From positions 1,615,251 through 1,679,250 of the forward strand of contig NZ_CM009578.1 in NCBI RefSeq assembly GCF_002993885.1: a stretch of 64,000 nucleotides of DNA, read 5' to 3'. A program made the translations under genes and the position numbers. The DNA is from Sphingopyxis lindanitolerans. GTDB lineage: Bacteria > Pseudomonadota > Alphaproteobacteria > Sphingomonadales > Sphingomonadaceae. Below the pieces are notes generated by a model. The model saw only the letters and a list, made by a program, of their open reading frames with translations. It did no database searches and was not told the DNA's origin. Below are positions 26,428 through 35,084 of the stretch, in pieces (position 1 is the first letter of the stretch; every line of letters begins with the position of its first letter).

Positions 26428-27421
26428 AAAACCCTCTCCCGAAGCAGAGTGATTCGGCCATCTTCATCGCGGAGGCCATGCTGGCGTGCTGGGCGATGCC
26501 CTGTCCCGCAATTTCCATGGCAGATCCGTGCGGTACGGTCAGATGAACATAATCGAGGCCGATATAGATGGTGCACGCGCCTTCGAAGGCAGCCGTCTTG
26601 AGCGCAATCTGGCCCTGGTCATGATACATTGAGACAACAACGTCGTATCGTCCCTCCATGGCAAGACGAAATATCGAATCGGGCGACACCGGCCCCTCGA
26701 CGCGGCGCCCCGCCGCGCGCTCCCGTTCGACCGCCGGCGCGATCTCGCGCACTTCTTCAGTTCCCATCGCGTGCGGATTCAGGCCGGCGACGCCGATCCT
26801 GGGGGCATTGACGCCCCAACGCCTGAAAGTCTCGTCAACGAGACCGATCAGCGACGACACCGCCGCGGCAGAGACAGTGCCCGGGACCTCGGCGATGCTG
26901 ATATGCTCGGTGATTGGAACGATCCGCAACGAGGGGCTGACTCGCAATAGATAGGTTCCAGCCGGCTGAAGATCGTCGATGGACGATATTTCGCCAGACG
27001 CCTTGAGTGATTGCGAGTCGACCGGGGCCATGATCCAGCCATCGATCTCTCCATTGCGAGCCAATTGCTCGGCCAAGCGGATCCATTCTATCACCGCCCG
27101 GCCCGAAGCGGCGCCCGACTGTCCGATATCCCATGCCCCCCTCGCCAGCGAGCCGTGGTCGAGAACGGCGATTTCGCCAACCGCATCGGACACCTCATCC
27201 GGCGTTTCCACCTGGTAGATGGGAGGGCTAATCCCGCTCGCCGCGGCCGCGAACCGGACAGCGTCGATGCTTCCGATCAATAGGTGCCGCGCCGCGTGGT
27301 TGCCGGCGGCGAGTGCCTTGACACAGACCTCTGGACCGATACCCGCCGGATCGCCAATGACGGTAGCGATGAGTGGCTGCTCACGGCGCGGCTTGCCCGC
27401 TCCTTCGCCTGCACCTCTCAT
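26411..27421 (-). CDS. PdxA-family dehydrogenase, likely cis-dihydrodiol dehydrogenase (set C)
   Basis: This 336-residue PdxA paralogue has VIGDPAGIGPEVCVKAL, the metal histidines in TEHISIAEV, AGLNPHAMG and MYHDQGQIALK, and PHGSAMEIAGQG. It is only moderately similar to the copy at 13198. It overlaps the set C beta gene by four bases (ATGA), again giving alpha-beta-PdxA. As with TphB it probably oxidises and possibly decarboxylates the cis-diol formed by the adjoining oxygenase. Confidence 0.85.
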   Translation of the reverse strand: MRGAGEGAGKPRREQPLIATVIGDPAGIGPEVCVKALAAGNHAARHLLIGSIDAVRFAAAASGISPPIYQVETPDEVSDAVGEIAVLDHGSLARGAWDIGQSGAASGRAVIEWIRLAEQLARNGEIDGWIMAPVDSQSLKASGEISSIDDLQPAGTYLLRVSPSLRIVPITEHISIAEVPGTVSAAAVSSLIGLVDETFRRWGVNAPRIGVAGLNPHAMGTEEVREIAPAVERERAAGRRVEGPVSPDSIFRLAMEGRYDVVVSMYHDQGQIALKTAAFEGACTIYIGLDYVHLTVPHGSAMEIAGQGIAQHASMASAMKMAESLCFGRGFYAGDD

Positions 27422-27966
27422 AGCAGGAAGGTCACATTGCGCATGGGCGCATCATTGTTGATCAGATAGACCTTCTTGCCCAAGATTTTGAAGCCATCGG
27501 CCCCCTGTTTCAGGAGGTGGGTCGCGCGCGCGAACAAGGATTGATGCTGACCGGAGCGCGCCTCGCCCAGGATGAAGTTTGAACTGACAAGGACATCGGA
27601 TCCGCCGGATGCGGTGACCGTAATGTTCGAGACGATGCGGATCAGACGCGACTTCGGACTTTGCGAATGCATCCGCTTATCCTTCAGGCGGAATATTCGA
27701 TCCGAGATCTGGTCATAATGCTCGTAGATGATCGAGACGGACCGATCCGGGTCGAGGTCGGCCTGATTGGAGGGAACCCAGTAGAGTCCGCCCGGCTCCC
27801 AGAGCGCGAGCCAATCGTCATAGGCGTGGCTGTCCATCAACTCGGCCTCAAAATACAAAAATGCTTCGATTTTGCCGAAAATGTCGCTCCCGGGCAGGAT
27901 TGCCCGGCTCTCCTTCAATTCCGAGAAGACGGTGATATCGCAAAGATCTGCTGCTACCATGTTCAT
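27418..27966 (-). CDS. RHO terminal oxygenase beta subunit (set C)
   Basis: This 182-residue beta subunit has KIEAFLYFEAELMDSHAYD, LYWVPSNQADLDPDRS and the C-terminal KKVYLINNDAPM. The ATG at 27966 has GGAGG twelve bases upstream, inside the end of the alpha gene; the alpha stop is one base before it. It ends in the ATGA overlap with the PdxA-like gene. Confidence 0.88.
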   Translation of the reverse strand: MNMVAADLCDITVFSELKESRAILPGSDIFGKIEAFLYFEAELMDSHAYDDWLALWEPGGLYWVPSNQADLDPDRSVSIIYEHYDQISDRIFRLKDKRMHSQSPKSRLIRIVSNITVTASGGSDVLVSSNFILGEARSGQHQSLFARATHLLKQGADGFKILGKKVYLINNDAPMRNVTFLL

Positions 27967-27967
27967 C

Positions 27968-29392
27968 CTAACGCCTCCCATCGGGCGATTCTTCGGCCAT
28001 CATCGCCAGCCATTGCCGGATCTGAGCGCGCTGCGGAACCTCGTCGGAAACATGTCCGACGATCGTCCCATCTTCATCAACCCACTCGCGCTCCATCCCG
28101 CGCGATATATTGATCCACGGATCGAGATTAGCCTCCAGGCCGAGTTGCACCCGCTCGAAAATCTCGGCGTCGTCTGTCGATCCGGATCCTGCGGGTCCAT
28201 AAAAGGATTCATGCTGGCGAAGTCGCAGCGCATTGATTTCGGTGCTGACGTTGGAGAACAGCACAGGGAACATCACGACCTCGGTCTCGTCGACAGACAG
28301 GGGATTAACGATCCGGATCTGGTTGTTGATCAGTTGCAGGTTTGGAAAAACGCCGACGTGAGGATCGCCCGCCATGGCAAGCAGCATGTCCGCCCAGGCA
28401 ACATCATGCTCTGCATAGAGCGCGTCGATATAGTCTGCCCCTCCCGGCGTGTTTTCCAGAAGCGCGCGATATTTTCCCGAGTGCTTGAGCCGATGCTTAC
28501 GGAAATCGAGCATCGTGTGGCCATGACCGAAGTCGCGCGTTTCCGAGATTCCGTCGAAGTCGAAGGGGTTCGCACTGTGCGTGGCACCGAGGCTGTGACC
28601 CGAATCGGTGTGTCGTTCCCATGTCGCCAGCACCGAGGCATGGACGAACAACGGATGATATCCATCCATCCCGACCTGCTTCCAATTTCCTTTATAGATC
28701 GTCCGGTTCGATCCGGCTCGCACGCTCAACTCTCCGCCCGGCGCCGCGTCGACCAGGATGTCGATCACCTTGGCTGCGTTGCCGAGATAGTCCTCGAGCG
28801 GAAGGACCTTTTCGCTCAAAGCCGCGAATATGAAGCCGCGATAATTTTCGACCCGCGGCACCGGCGTGAGACCGTTTTCGCTGGCGTCGAAACTCGGCCC
28901 ATAGCCGTCGGGCCCGGAAACGCTGACCAGTTCGCCAGCATTGGAATAGGTCCAGCCGTGATACCAGCAGCGGAAAAAGCTGTCCCTGCCTTCGTCCACC
29001 TCGCAGACGATTGCGCCCCTGTGTCGGCAGCGGTTCAGGAAAACGCGGATCTCGCCATCCTGGCCGCGAACAAAAATGACCGGTTGACGGCCCATCTGCC
29101 GACGCTTGAACTCGCCCGTTTTTGCAATCTCGCTCTCATGGCCGATGAACAGCCAACCGGTGTGGAAAATCCGCTCGAGTTCAAGATTGAAAATCTTCGC
29201 GTCGGTATACACCGCCGAATGAATCCAGCCCGGTGCCACAAGCGATCGCAGGCCTGCCGCGTCATAGTCGCGGCCGCGTATGTCGAGGCGGTCCGGCATG
29301 CGGTGCGGTCCTGACGGCGCGCGATCGCCCTTGCCGGCCGGCAAGGTGCCGCCGGCGCCCATTGCTAGATGATTTTCCGCTGACAATTTCAT
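27968..29392 (-). CDS. RHO terminal oxygenase alpha subunit (set C)
   Basis: This alpha subunit of about 474 residues has Rieske residues C122/H124 in CRHRGAIVC and C142/H145 in CWYHGWTY. The mononuclear site reads NWKQVGMDGYHPLFVH (D243, H246, H251). Compared with set A (NWKLQVENGLDGYH) three residues are missing between the NWK and the bridging Asp. I place the start at the ATG 29392 (GGAG precedes it very closely); a TTG at 29416 or an ATG 10 codons later are alternatives. The partners (beta, PdxA-like, class II aldolase-like) imply an aromatic carboxylate substrate. Confidence 0.87.
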   Translation of the reverse strand: MKLSAENHLAMGAGGTLPAGKGDRAPSGPHRMPDRLDIRGRDYDAAGLRSLVAPGWIHSAVYTDAKIFNLELERIFHTGWLFIGHESEIAKTGEFKRRQMGRQPVIFVRGQDGEIRVFLNRCRHRGAIVCEVDEGRDSFFRCWYHGWTYSNAGELVSVSGPDGYGPSFDASENGLTPVPRVENYRGFIFAALSEKVLPLEDYLGNAAKVIDILVDAAPGGELSVRAGSNRTIYKGNWKQVGMDGYHPLFVHASVLATWERHTDSGHSLGATHSANPFDFDGISETRDFGHGHTMLDFRKHRLKHSGKYRALLENTPGGADYIDALYAEHDVAWADMLLAMAGDPHVGVFPNLQLINNQIRIVNPLSVDETEVVMFPVLFSNVSTEINALRLRQHESFYGPAGSGSTDDAEIFERVQLGLEANLDPWINISRGMEREWVDEDGTIVGHVSDEVPQRAQIRQWLAMMAEESPDGRR

Positions 29393-29422
29393 TCTCCAGA
29401 CAATGATGATGAACAATTTGTG

Positions 29423-30823
29423 TCACACTGGATTGACGGCCTTCCACCTGGTCATGTCGCGCCCGATCGACGACCGCGCGCGCCAGAAAAGAAATGCGGA
29501 GAATGGTGCGACCAGGCTTGTAAGGATGAGGGCGGCACGCAAACTCCTGCCGGAATCTTGATCGAACTGCCACGAGATCGCGTCGCTGGCCGTCCCGACG
29601 AACAGCGGTCCCAAACCCACGCCGACCAGGTTCAAGACCAGAAGGAAGAGGGCGGTCGCGCCGCCACGGATCTCCGGCGGTGAGACGCTTTGCTGGGTAC
29701 TGTGGACCGGGCCCATCCACATGGCCCCTAGCATGTTGGGAAGCGCAAGGCCCGCAAGCGCCAGCGCGCCACTGTCGATGCTGAAGATGACGGCATAACA
29801 GGGAAGGGCCGCCAGCGACGCAAACGCAGGGATGGTTACATAGGCTCGGACGTCGCTCCGGCCGAACCGATCGGCCAGCAACCCACCGAGCCACACGCCG
29901 GCGGCGCCTGCGAGACCTGTGGAAAGACCGAGCGTCAGGCCCAGGAACCCCGAAACCCCCATCCCGGCCTGGGTGGCCATGGCGACGATCTCCGGGCCAT
30001 GATTGCGGATAAAAAAAGATGCGATGAAAGGTCCGAAGCCATATCCTACCGCGGCTTGCAGCGCAGTCGCGATCACGATGAGCCGGTAGGTGCGAACCGC
30101 CCAAAGCGTCTTTACCGCCGCGAGAGCGCCCGGCGGCGCCGTTCGCAACAGAGCGGCGTGCGCCTTGCGCGGTTCGCGCAAAACCAGCAGCAAAAAGGGG
30201 GCAAGGACGACACCTGGTATGCCGGCCACCAGAAAGGCGGTGCGCCAGCCATAGGCATCGGCAACCAGCCCTCCCAATGCCATCCCCGCCAACGTTCCCA
30301 ACGGCACGCCAAGATAGTAGAGCGAAAGCGCCGACGCGCGCCGCTCGGGTGGGTAATAATCGACGATGAGCGAATTTGCGGCAGGTGTCAGGCCGGCCTC
30401 GCCAATCCCCACTCCGACACGCCCCACCAAAAGTTGGGGAAAGCTTCGCGCGAGGCTGCAGGCGATGGTGAACCCGCTCCAGACGAGAACGGAAAATGCC
30501 ATGATCTTTGGCCGGTTGCCGCGATCCGCCCAGCGCGCGAGCGGGATTCCGGCGACGCTATAAAGCAAGGCAAAGGCAAGGCCCGACATCAGCCCGATTT
30601 GCCAGTCCGCCAGCTGCAACTCTTCCCGGATCGGTTCGGCTAGAATGTTGACGATCTGCCGGTCAACAAAGTTGAGTGTGAGAGCAAAGGTCAGGAAAAA
30701 CATGGCGATGCGGCGGCGGAAAGCCGCCCCCGCCACAGCCAGCGCGGCTTCGCCCTCGCCAGGCGGCGTGCGTGCTGTGCCGAGCGCCGGTTGCAGCACA
30801 GGAGGCGCGCCCCCGCCCGTCAC
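29423..30823 (-). CDS. MFS transporter
   Basis: This 466-residue major facilitator has about twelve hydrophobic segments beginning with MFFLTFALTLNFVDRQIVNIL, the loop 2-3 motif GIPLARWADRGNR, and GRVGVGIGEAGLTPAANSLI in segment 4-5. The family profile is that of the sphingomonad Spinster-like/aromatic acid transporters. I start it at the GTG 30823, which overlaps the aldehyde dehydrogenase stop (GTGA); the longer reading would run over 60 bases into that gene. It likely moves the aromatic substrate or an intermediate across the inner membrane, matching the TonB receptor nearby. Confidence 0.88.
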   Translation of the reverse strand: MTGGGAPPVLQPALGTARTPPGEGEAALAVAGAAFRRRIAMFFLTFALTLNFVDRQIVNILAEPIREELQLADWQIGLMSGLAFALLYSVAGIPLARWADRGNRPKIMAFSVLVWSGFTIACSLARSFPQLLVGRVGVGIGEAGLTPAANSLIVDYYPPERRASALSLYYLGVPLGTLAGMALGGLVADAYGWRTAFLVAGIPGVVLAPFLLLVLREPRKAHAALLRTAPPGALAAVKTLWAVRTYRLIVIATALQAAVGYGFGPFIASFFIRNHGPEIVAMATQAGMGVSGFLGLTLGLSTGLAGAAGVWLGGLLADRFGRSDVRAYVTIPAFASLAALPCYAVIFSIDSGALALAGLALPNMLGAMWMGPVHSTQQSVSPPEIRGGATALFLLVLNLVGVGLGPLFVGTASDAISWQFDQDSGRSLRAALILTSLVAPFSAFLFWRARSSIGRDMTRWKAVNPV

Positions 30824-32277
30824 CGGTTGCCTGATCCCAACGAGATGAAGATATTTTTCTCCTGGGTGAACGCCAGCAGTTCGCCGAGGCATTCCTCACG
30901 GCCGATGCCCGACTGTTTCATTCCGCCGAAAGGGGCTCCAAGAATGTGGCGTGAGGTCTCGTTGATCCAGACATAGCCTACGTCGACGGCCATGGCGGTG
31001 CGGTGCGCGCGTTCGAGATCTCGTGTCCAGATGGAGCAGGTCAATCCATACTCCAGTTCGTTGACGACCTCGATCATCGTCGGCTCGTCGGACCATCGCA
31101 GGATTCCGAGCACCGGCCCGAAAACCTCTTCGCGGGCCAAGCGCATGTCAGGGGTAACGTCGGCAAACACCGTCGGCTCGATGTACAGGCCGCGCGCAAG
31201 AGCTTGGTCGGCTGGTGGCCCCCCGCCGCATATCAGGCGAGCGCCTTCCGCCTGGGCGCTATCGATGAATCCGACTATGCGCTCATGCTGTTTCGCGCTA
31301 ATGATCGCGCCCATCGAAGTCGCCTCGTTGGACGGATCGCCCGGCTGAAACCGCCGGGCTTCCTCCTCGATGCGAGCCAGAACCGCGTCGTAGATATCCT
31401 CATGTATGAGTGCCCGGCTCGTCGACCCGCACGATTGACCGCACCACGCAAAATTCATCCCCTGGATTAAGGCTTTTGCTACTTCGGCGGGATCGGCATC
31501 GCCATAGGCGATCAGGGCATTTTTGCCGCCAAGTTCGAGCAAGACTGGCTTGAGCGTGGGACTGGCCTCGCGCATTAGAGCGCGACCTGCAGCCGCGCTC
31601 CCCACCAGGCTGATCATCGCCACCTTGGGGTGGGCCGCTAACGCCGCCCCCGTTTCGGCTCCTCCCGTAAGGACGCTGAACGTACCCGACGGCAACAAAC
31701 CGTCGATCAGCTCGGCGAAGCGGAGTGCTGAAAGGGGAGCCTGTTCGGATGGCTTGACGATTACCGCATTGCCGGCAGCGAGGGGAGCGGCAACCTTGCC
31801 GGCGCAGAACAGAAACGGATGATTGAAGGCCAGAATGCGGGCGACGACGCCAAATGGCTGCCTGACGGAGAAGTTGACCGCATCGGGTCCGACGGGGACC
31901 GAAGCACCTTTCATCTCCGTCACCAGCCCGGCGAAATAGTCGATGAGCGCGGCTGCCACATGGGAGTCGGCCGCCAGTTCGCGGACTGGGTTGCCGCAAT
32001 CGAGAGCATCGAGTTGCGCCAATTCCTTTGCATTCTGGCGAATGACTGCCGCTACTTCGCGCAGCAGCCGGGCACGTTCGAGGGGTGGCACATCGCGCCA
32101 GACCCTCGATCCGACGGCGGCAGCGAGGACTGCCCGGTCGACATCCTCGCTTTCTGCCTGCGCGACATGTGCGATGAGCGAGCCGTTGGCCGGATTGTGC
32201 GAGGGGCTGTACCCGCCCGCCGTCGGTGCATGCCACCCGCCATCATAGTAAAGGTCGTACTGATCTGGAATTGCCAT
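30820..32277 (-). CDS. NAD(P)-dependent aldehyde dehydrogenase
   Basis: This 485-residue aldehyde dehydrogenase has general base Glu248 in LLELGGKN, catalytic Cys283 in WCGQSCGSTSR and Asn152 in AFNHPFLF, which is AFNHP rather than the usual PWNFP. It is divergent from the two other aldehyde dehydrogenases at 3024 and 8610. Family members with AFNHP include betaine-like and vanillin-like enzymes. In context it may oxidise an aromatic aldehyde freed by a hydratase-aldolase. It is followed with overlap by the MFS gene. Confidence 0.87.
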   Translation of the reverse strand: MAIPDQYDLYYDGGWHAPTAGGYSPSHNPANGSLIAHVAQAESEDVDRAVLAAAVGSRVWRDVPPLERARLLREVAAVIRQNAKELAQLDALDCGNPVRELAADSHVAAALIDYFAGLVTEMKGASVPVGPDAVNFSVRQPFGVVARILAFNHPFLFCAGKVAAPLAAGNAVIVKPSEQAPLSALRFAELIDGLLPSGTFSVLTGGAETGAALAAHPKVAMISLVGSAAAGRALMREASPTLKPVLLELGGKNALIAYGDADPAEVAKALIQGMNFAWCGQSCGSTSRALIHEDIYDAVLARIEEEARRFQPGDPSNEATSMGAIISAKQHERIVGFIDSAQAEGARLICGGGPPADQALARGLYIEPTVFADVTPDMRLAREEVFGPVLGILRWSDEPTMIEVVNELEYGLTCSIWTRDLERAHRTAMAVDVGYVWINETSRHILGAPFGGMKQSGIGREECLGELLAFTQEKNIFISLGSGNR

Positions 32278-32327
32278 CTATGCTCTCAATACTGGAGGGG
32301 CGAGCCAGCCTATGACCGGCGATCGCA

Positions 32328-34532
32328 TCAGAATTTCACTTCGACGCCGGCGCCGATACGCCGGGGGAGCTCGTACCTGAGATCGGTGCCAAGCGCGCCG
32401 GGCCGAACTTCCTGGATGATCTTCTCATTGGTCAAATTCGTCGCCCAGATCGAGAACCGAAACTTTTCGTCATCCGTTCGCCACGAAATTTCGCTGTTGA
32501 TCGCCGTATAGGGATCCTGCTTCACGGAATTCAGGAAGTCGAAATAGACGACCGAACTGCGGAACAGGGTGCCGTTGATGTTCAACATTCCCGATGCGAG
32601 CGGTACGTCGAGACTTGGAGCGATGTTAAAGGTCCAGCGAGGTGCCCGCGGTAGGCGGTTGCCCGACACATCCGCTTGCGACACGATATTGCCTCCCGTT
32701 GGCCGGGGAATGAAAACTTGCGCGAGCGGAAAATCGTCATATTCCGCATGGGCGTAGGCGACCGCCGCGTTGACCCGGAAATGATCGGTTGGCGCCAAAG
32801 TGGTTTCGAGTTCGCCGCCGTAAAGAGTGGCGTTCGCGGCGTTCTGCAGGACATAACCGGGACCCAACGGATCGCGGGCAGTGACCTGCAAATCCTTATA
32901 ATCATAACGATACAAGGCGAGATTGGCGCGCAGCCAGGGCGTGATGTCAGACTTGATACCGCCTTCGAGGGCTTTGAGCGTCTCGGGATCGACCGCGAGA
33001 GGCGACACGCCAGTCATGTTGAACACACCGCTTTTGAAGCCGGTGCTGTAGGTCGCGTAGATATTCGTGTCCGGTCCGATTTCGAACCGGACCGTGCCTT
33101 TATACGTGACCCTGTTAAAGGATTTTTCCGCTGTCTGCGGAAAAAGGGCGACGCCGTTTACGATCTGATCGAAACTTCTTTTCTCATGGGTGTAGCGAAT
33201 GCCGCCCGTCACGAACAGGCGCGGGACGACCTCAAGCGTCGCCTCGGCGAATCCGGCATAGGAGGTCGTCTTCAGGACGGGGTCGAATGTGCGCACGAGC
33301 AGTGGCTGGCTCGGATCAGCGCGACTGCTCAGAATGAAGTTGGCGTCGCCGGAGAGGTGGAAGGCATATAAACCAGCGATCCATTGAAGCGGCCCGGAGC
33401 CGGACGAGAGCAGGCGCACTTCCTGACTATAATATTCCGAAGCGATTTTGGGGGCCACAAAAGTCGCGAGCAAGATATTCGACGAATCCGAATCCGTCGC
33501 CTGAGAGGTTCGGTTGGAGGCATATGCCCCGGTCGTCTCCAGATTGACCCCGCCTAGATCGAAGCGTGTCTGCAAGGCGACACTGTATCGCCGGGTGGCG
33601 AGCGAGGGGCGCAGATCGGCGGACAGCTGCCAGGGTTTCAACGGGAGGATCGCGCCGGGAAAGGCTCGACCTGCCGTGTTATTCTCATAGGGCTGGTAGA
33701 CATTCTCCGAGCCCTTGCGATCGAAATATTCTCCCGTGAGGACGATCTTGGTTCCGTTCTCGCCGCGGTACATCAGCTTGCTGCGGACATCGACAACCTG
33801 ATAGCCGCCAGCTTTCCCACCGCGCACGAGATCGTCGACAAAACTGTCCGTTTTGCGGTAAATTCCGGCGATATCGGCTGCAATCGTATCGGACAGGCCA
33901 CCAGTCAGATAGCCGCGCACATTATAGTCTCCGTCGCCCGTCTCGAGGGCGGCCGCGCGCGCCGAAACCATGCCGCTGAAGTCGAAACTGGGATCAGGCG
34001 TAATGACATTGATCAACCCGCCCGTCGCGTTCCGACCGAATATTGTCCCCTGCGGCCCGCGCAGGACCTCGACGCGGTCGACCTTGACGAGATCGGTCCA
34101 GGTGGAAAATGGGTCTCCCTGGTAGATTCCATCGACATAGGTTGCGACGTTTGACTCGTCCCCGACCGAAATACTGCTCGACCCCACCCCGCGGATAACG
34201 GGCAGGAACACGCCCGCAGCGCGGCCACCGAAGAAGCCGGGCACGACCTGAGTGAGATTCCGGATGTCGGCCGCACCCGAACGGCCAAGCGATTCCGAAG
34301 TCACGGCGGTCACCGCGACCGGCACATCCTGCAACTTCTGTTCCCGGCGCGTCGCGGTCACGACGATATCTACGAGGCCGCTCTGCGTCGAGGTTTGATC
34401 CTGATCCTCGGCTGGGGCCGACGGGCTGGGCGCGGACAAACCGCCAACGGGCGCCGTTTGCGCCATGGATGGCGCGGCGGTCACGGCTGCCGTCATCATC
34501 AGCAGCGCTTTGGATGCAAAAAGGCCTTTCAT
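32328..34532 (-). CDS. TonB-dependent outer-membrane receptor
   Basis: This 734-residue receptor has a signal peptide ending at about PSMAQ, plug domain from LVDIVVTATRREQKLQDV onward with VEVLRGPQGTIFGRNATGG, and a barrel ending in EVKF. It shares long stretches with the receptor at 20014, so the two arose by duplication. The start is ATG 34532 after GGGAGGGAGACC. It is embedded in the long leftward operon with oxygenase sets C and D and probably imports a related aromatic compound. Confidence 0.92.
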   Translation of the reverse strand: MKGLFASKALLMMTAAVTAAPSMAQTAPVGGLSAPSPSAPAEDQDQTSTQSGLVDIVVTATRREQKLQDVPVAVTAVTSESLGRSGAADIRNLTQVVPGFFGGRAAGVFLPVIRGVGSSSISVGDESNVATYVDGIYQGDPFSTWTDLVKVDRVEVLRGPQGTIFGRNATGGLINVITPDPSFDFSGMVSARAAALETGDGDYNVRGYLTGGLSDTIAADIAGIYRKTDSFVDDLVRGGKAGGYQVVDVRSKLMYRGENGTKIVLTGEYFDRKGSENVYQPYENNTAGRAFPGAILPLKPWQLSADLRPSLATRRYSVALQTRFDLGGVNLETTGAYASNRTSQATDSDSSNILLATFVAPKIASEYYSQEVRLLSSGSGPLQWIAGLYAFHLSGDANFILSSRADPSQPLLVRTFDPVLKTTSYAGFAEATLEVVPRLFVTGGIRYTHEKRSFDQIVNGVALFPQTAEKSFNRVTYKGTVRFEIGPDTNIYATYSTGFKSGVFNMTGVSPLAVDPETLKALEGGIKSDITPWLRANLALYRYDYKDLQVTARDPLGPGYVLQNAANATLYGGELETTLAPTDHFRVNAAVAYAHAEYDDFPLAQVFIPRPTGGNIVSQADVSGNRLPRAPRWTFNIAPSLDVPLASGMLNINGTLFRSSVVYFDFLNSVKQDPYTAINSEISWRTDDEKFRFSIWATNLTNEKIIQEVRPGALGTDLRYELPRRIGAGVEVKF

Positions 34533-34589
34533 TTTCGGTCTCCCTCCCGATTATTTAGTCATTGATTTATAAGGTTATTCTGTCACCAC

Positions 34590-35084
34590 TCACAAAGGAA
34601 ACACCAGATACCGCGGCACGACCGCGTTGTCGGTCACCGCGTTCCGCGACAGAAAGCGACATTGATCGTCTTCCATTCGAATAATGTCCTCGTAGGTCCC
34701 GGCGGCCAGCTGCTGCGGCAGCCCGGTATCGTCGGGGGTAAAGATCACGGAGAAGTTCGAGACCATGTCGACGAGACCATCCGCGCGGCGGCCGGCGTGC
34801 ACGCGCTGAACGAAATGCCGGGTACGATAGTCCTGGAATGTACCCGCCCATATGTCTTCGATGAAGGTGCAGCGATCGATTAACCTGTCGCGGCAGTCGT
34901 CGAGCATCATCGCCACGCGCAGGCCGCTCTCTACATCGTTGCGCGCGATGCAGATGTAACTCGCGCTCGGATCATCTTCGAACGTGTCGAGCCACGACCG
35001 CATTTTCTTCCCGTCCAGTGCCGACATATATGCCGACTGGAGTTCATCGAGCCGCGCGAGCTCGTCGAGCGTCAAGCGCGTCAT
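34590..35084 (-). CDS. RHO terminal oxygenase beta subunit (set D)
   Basis: This 164-residue beta subunit has ELQSAYMSALDGKKMRSWLDTF, DRCTFIEDIWAGTFQDYRTRHF and the end NAVVPRYLVFPL. It overlaps the alpha gene stop as ATGA, so it would be read only if ribosomes finish the frameshifted alpha gene or reinitiate. It is divergent from the other three beta subunits. Confidence 0.85.
   Translation of the reverse strand: MTRLTLDELARLDELQSAYMSALDGKKMRSWLDTFEDDPSASYICIARNDVESGLRVAMMLDDCRDRLIDRCTFIEDIWAGTFQDYRTRHFVQRVHAGRRADGLVDMVSNFSVIFTPDDTGLPQQLAAGTYEDIIRMEDDQCRFLSRNAVTDNAVVPRYLVFPL

Noticed and set aside
27872..29314. Plus-strand reading frame of 480 codons opposite oxygenase alpha C
   Set aside because: Antisense of a Rieske oxygenase gene; no motif and no ribosome site.
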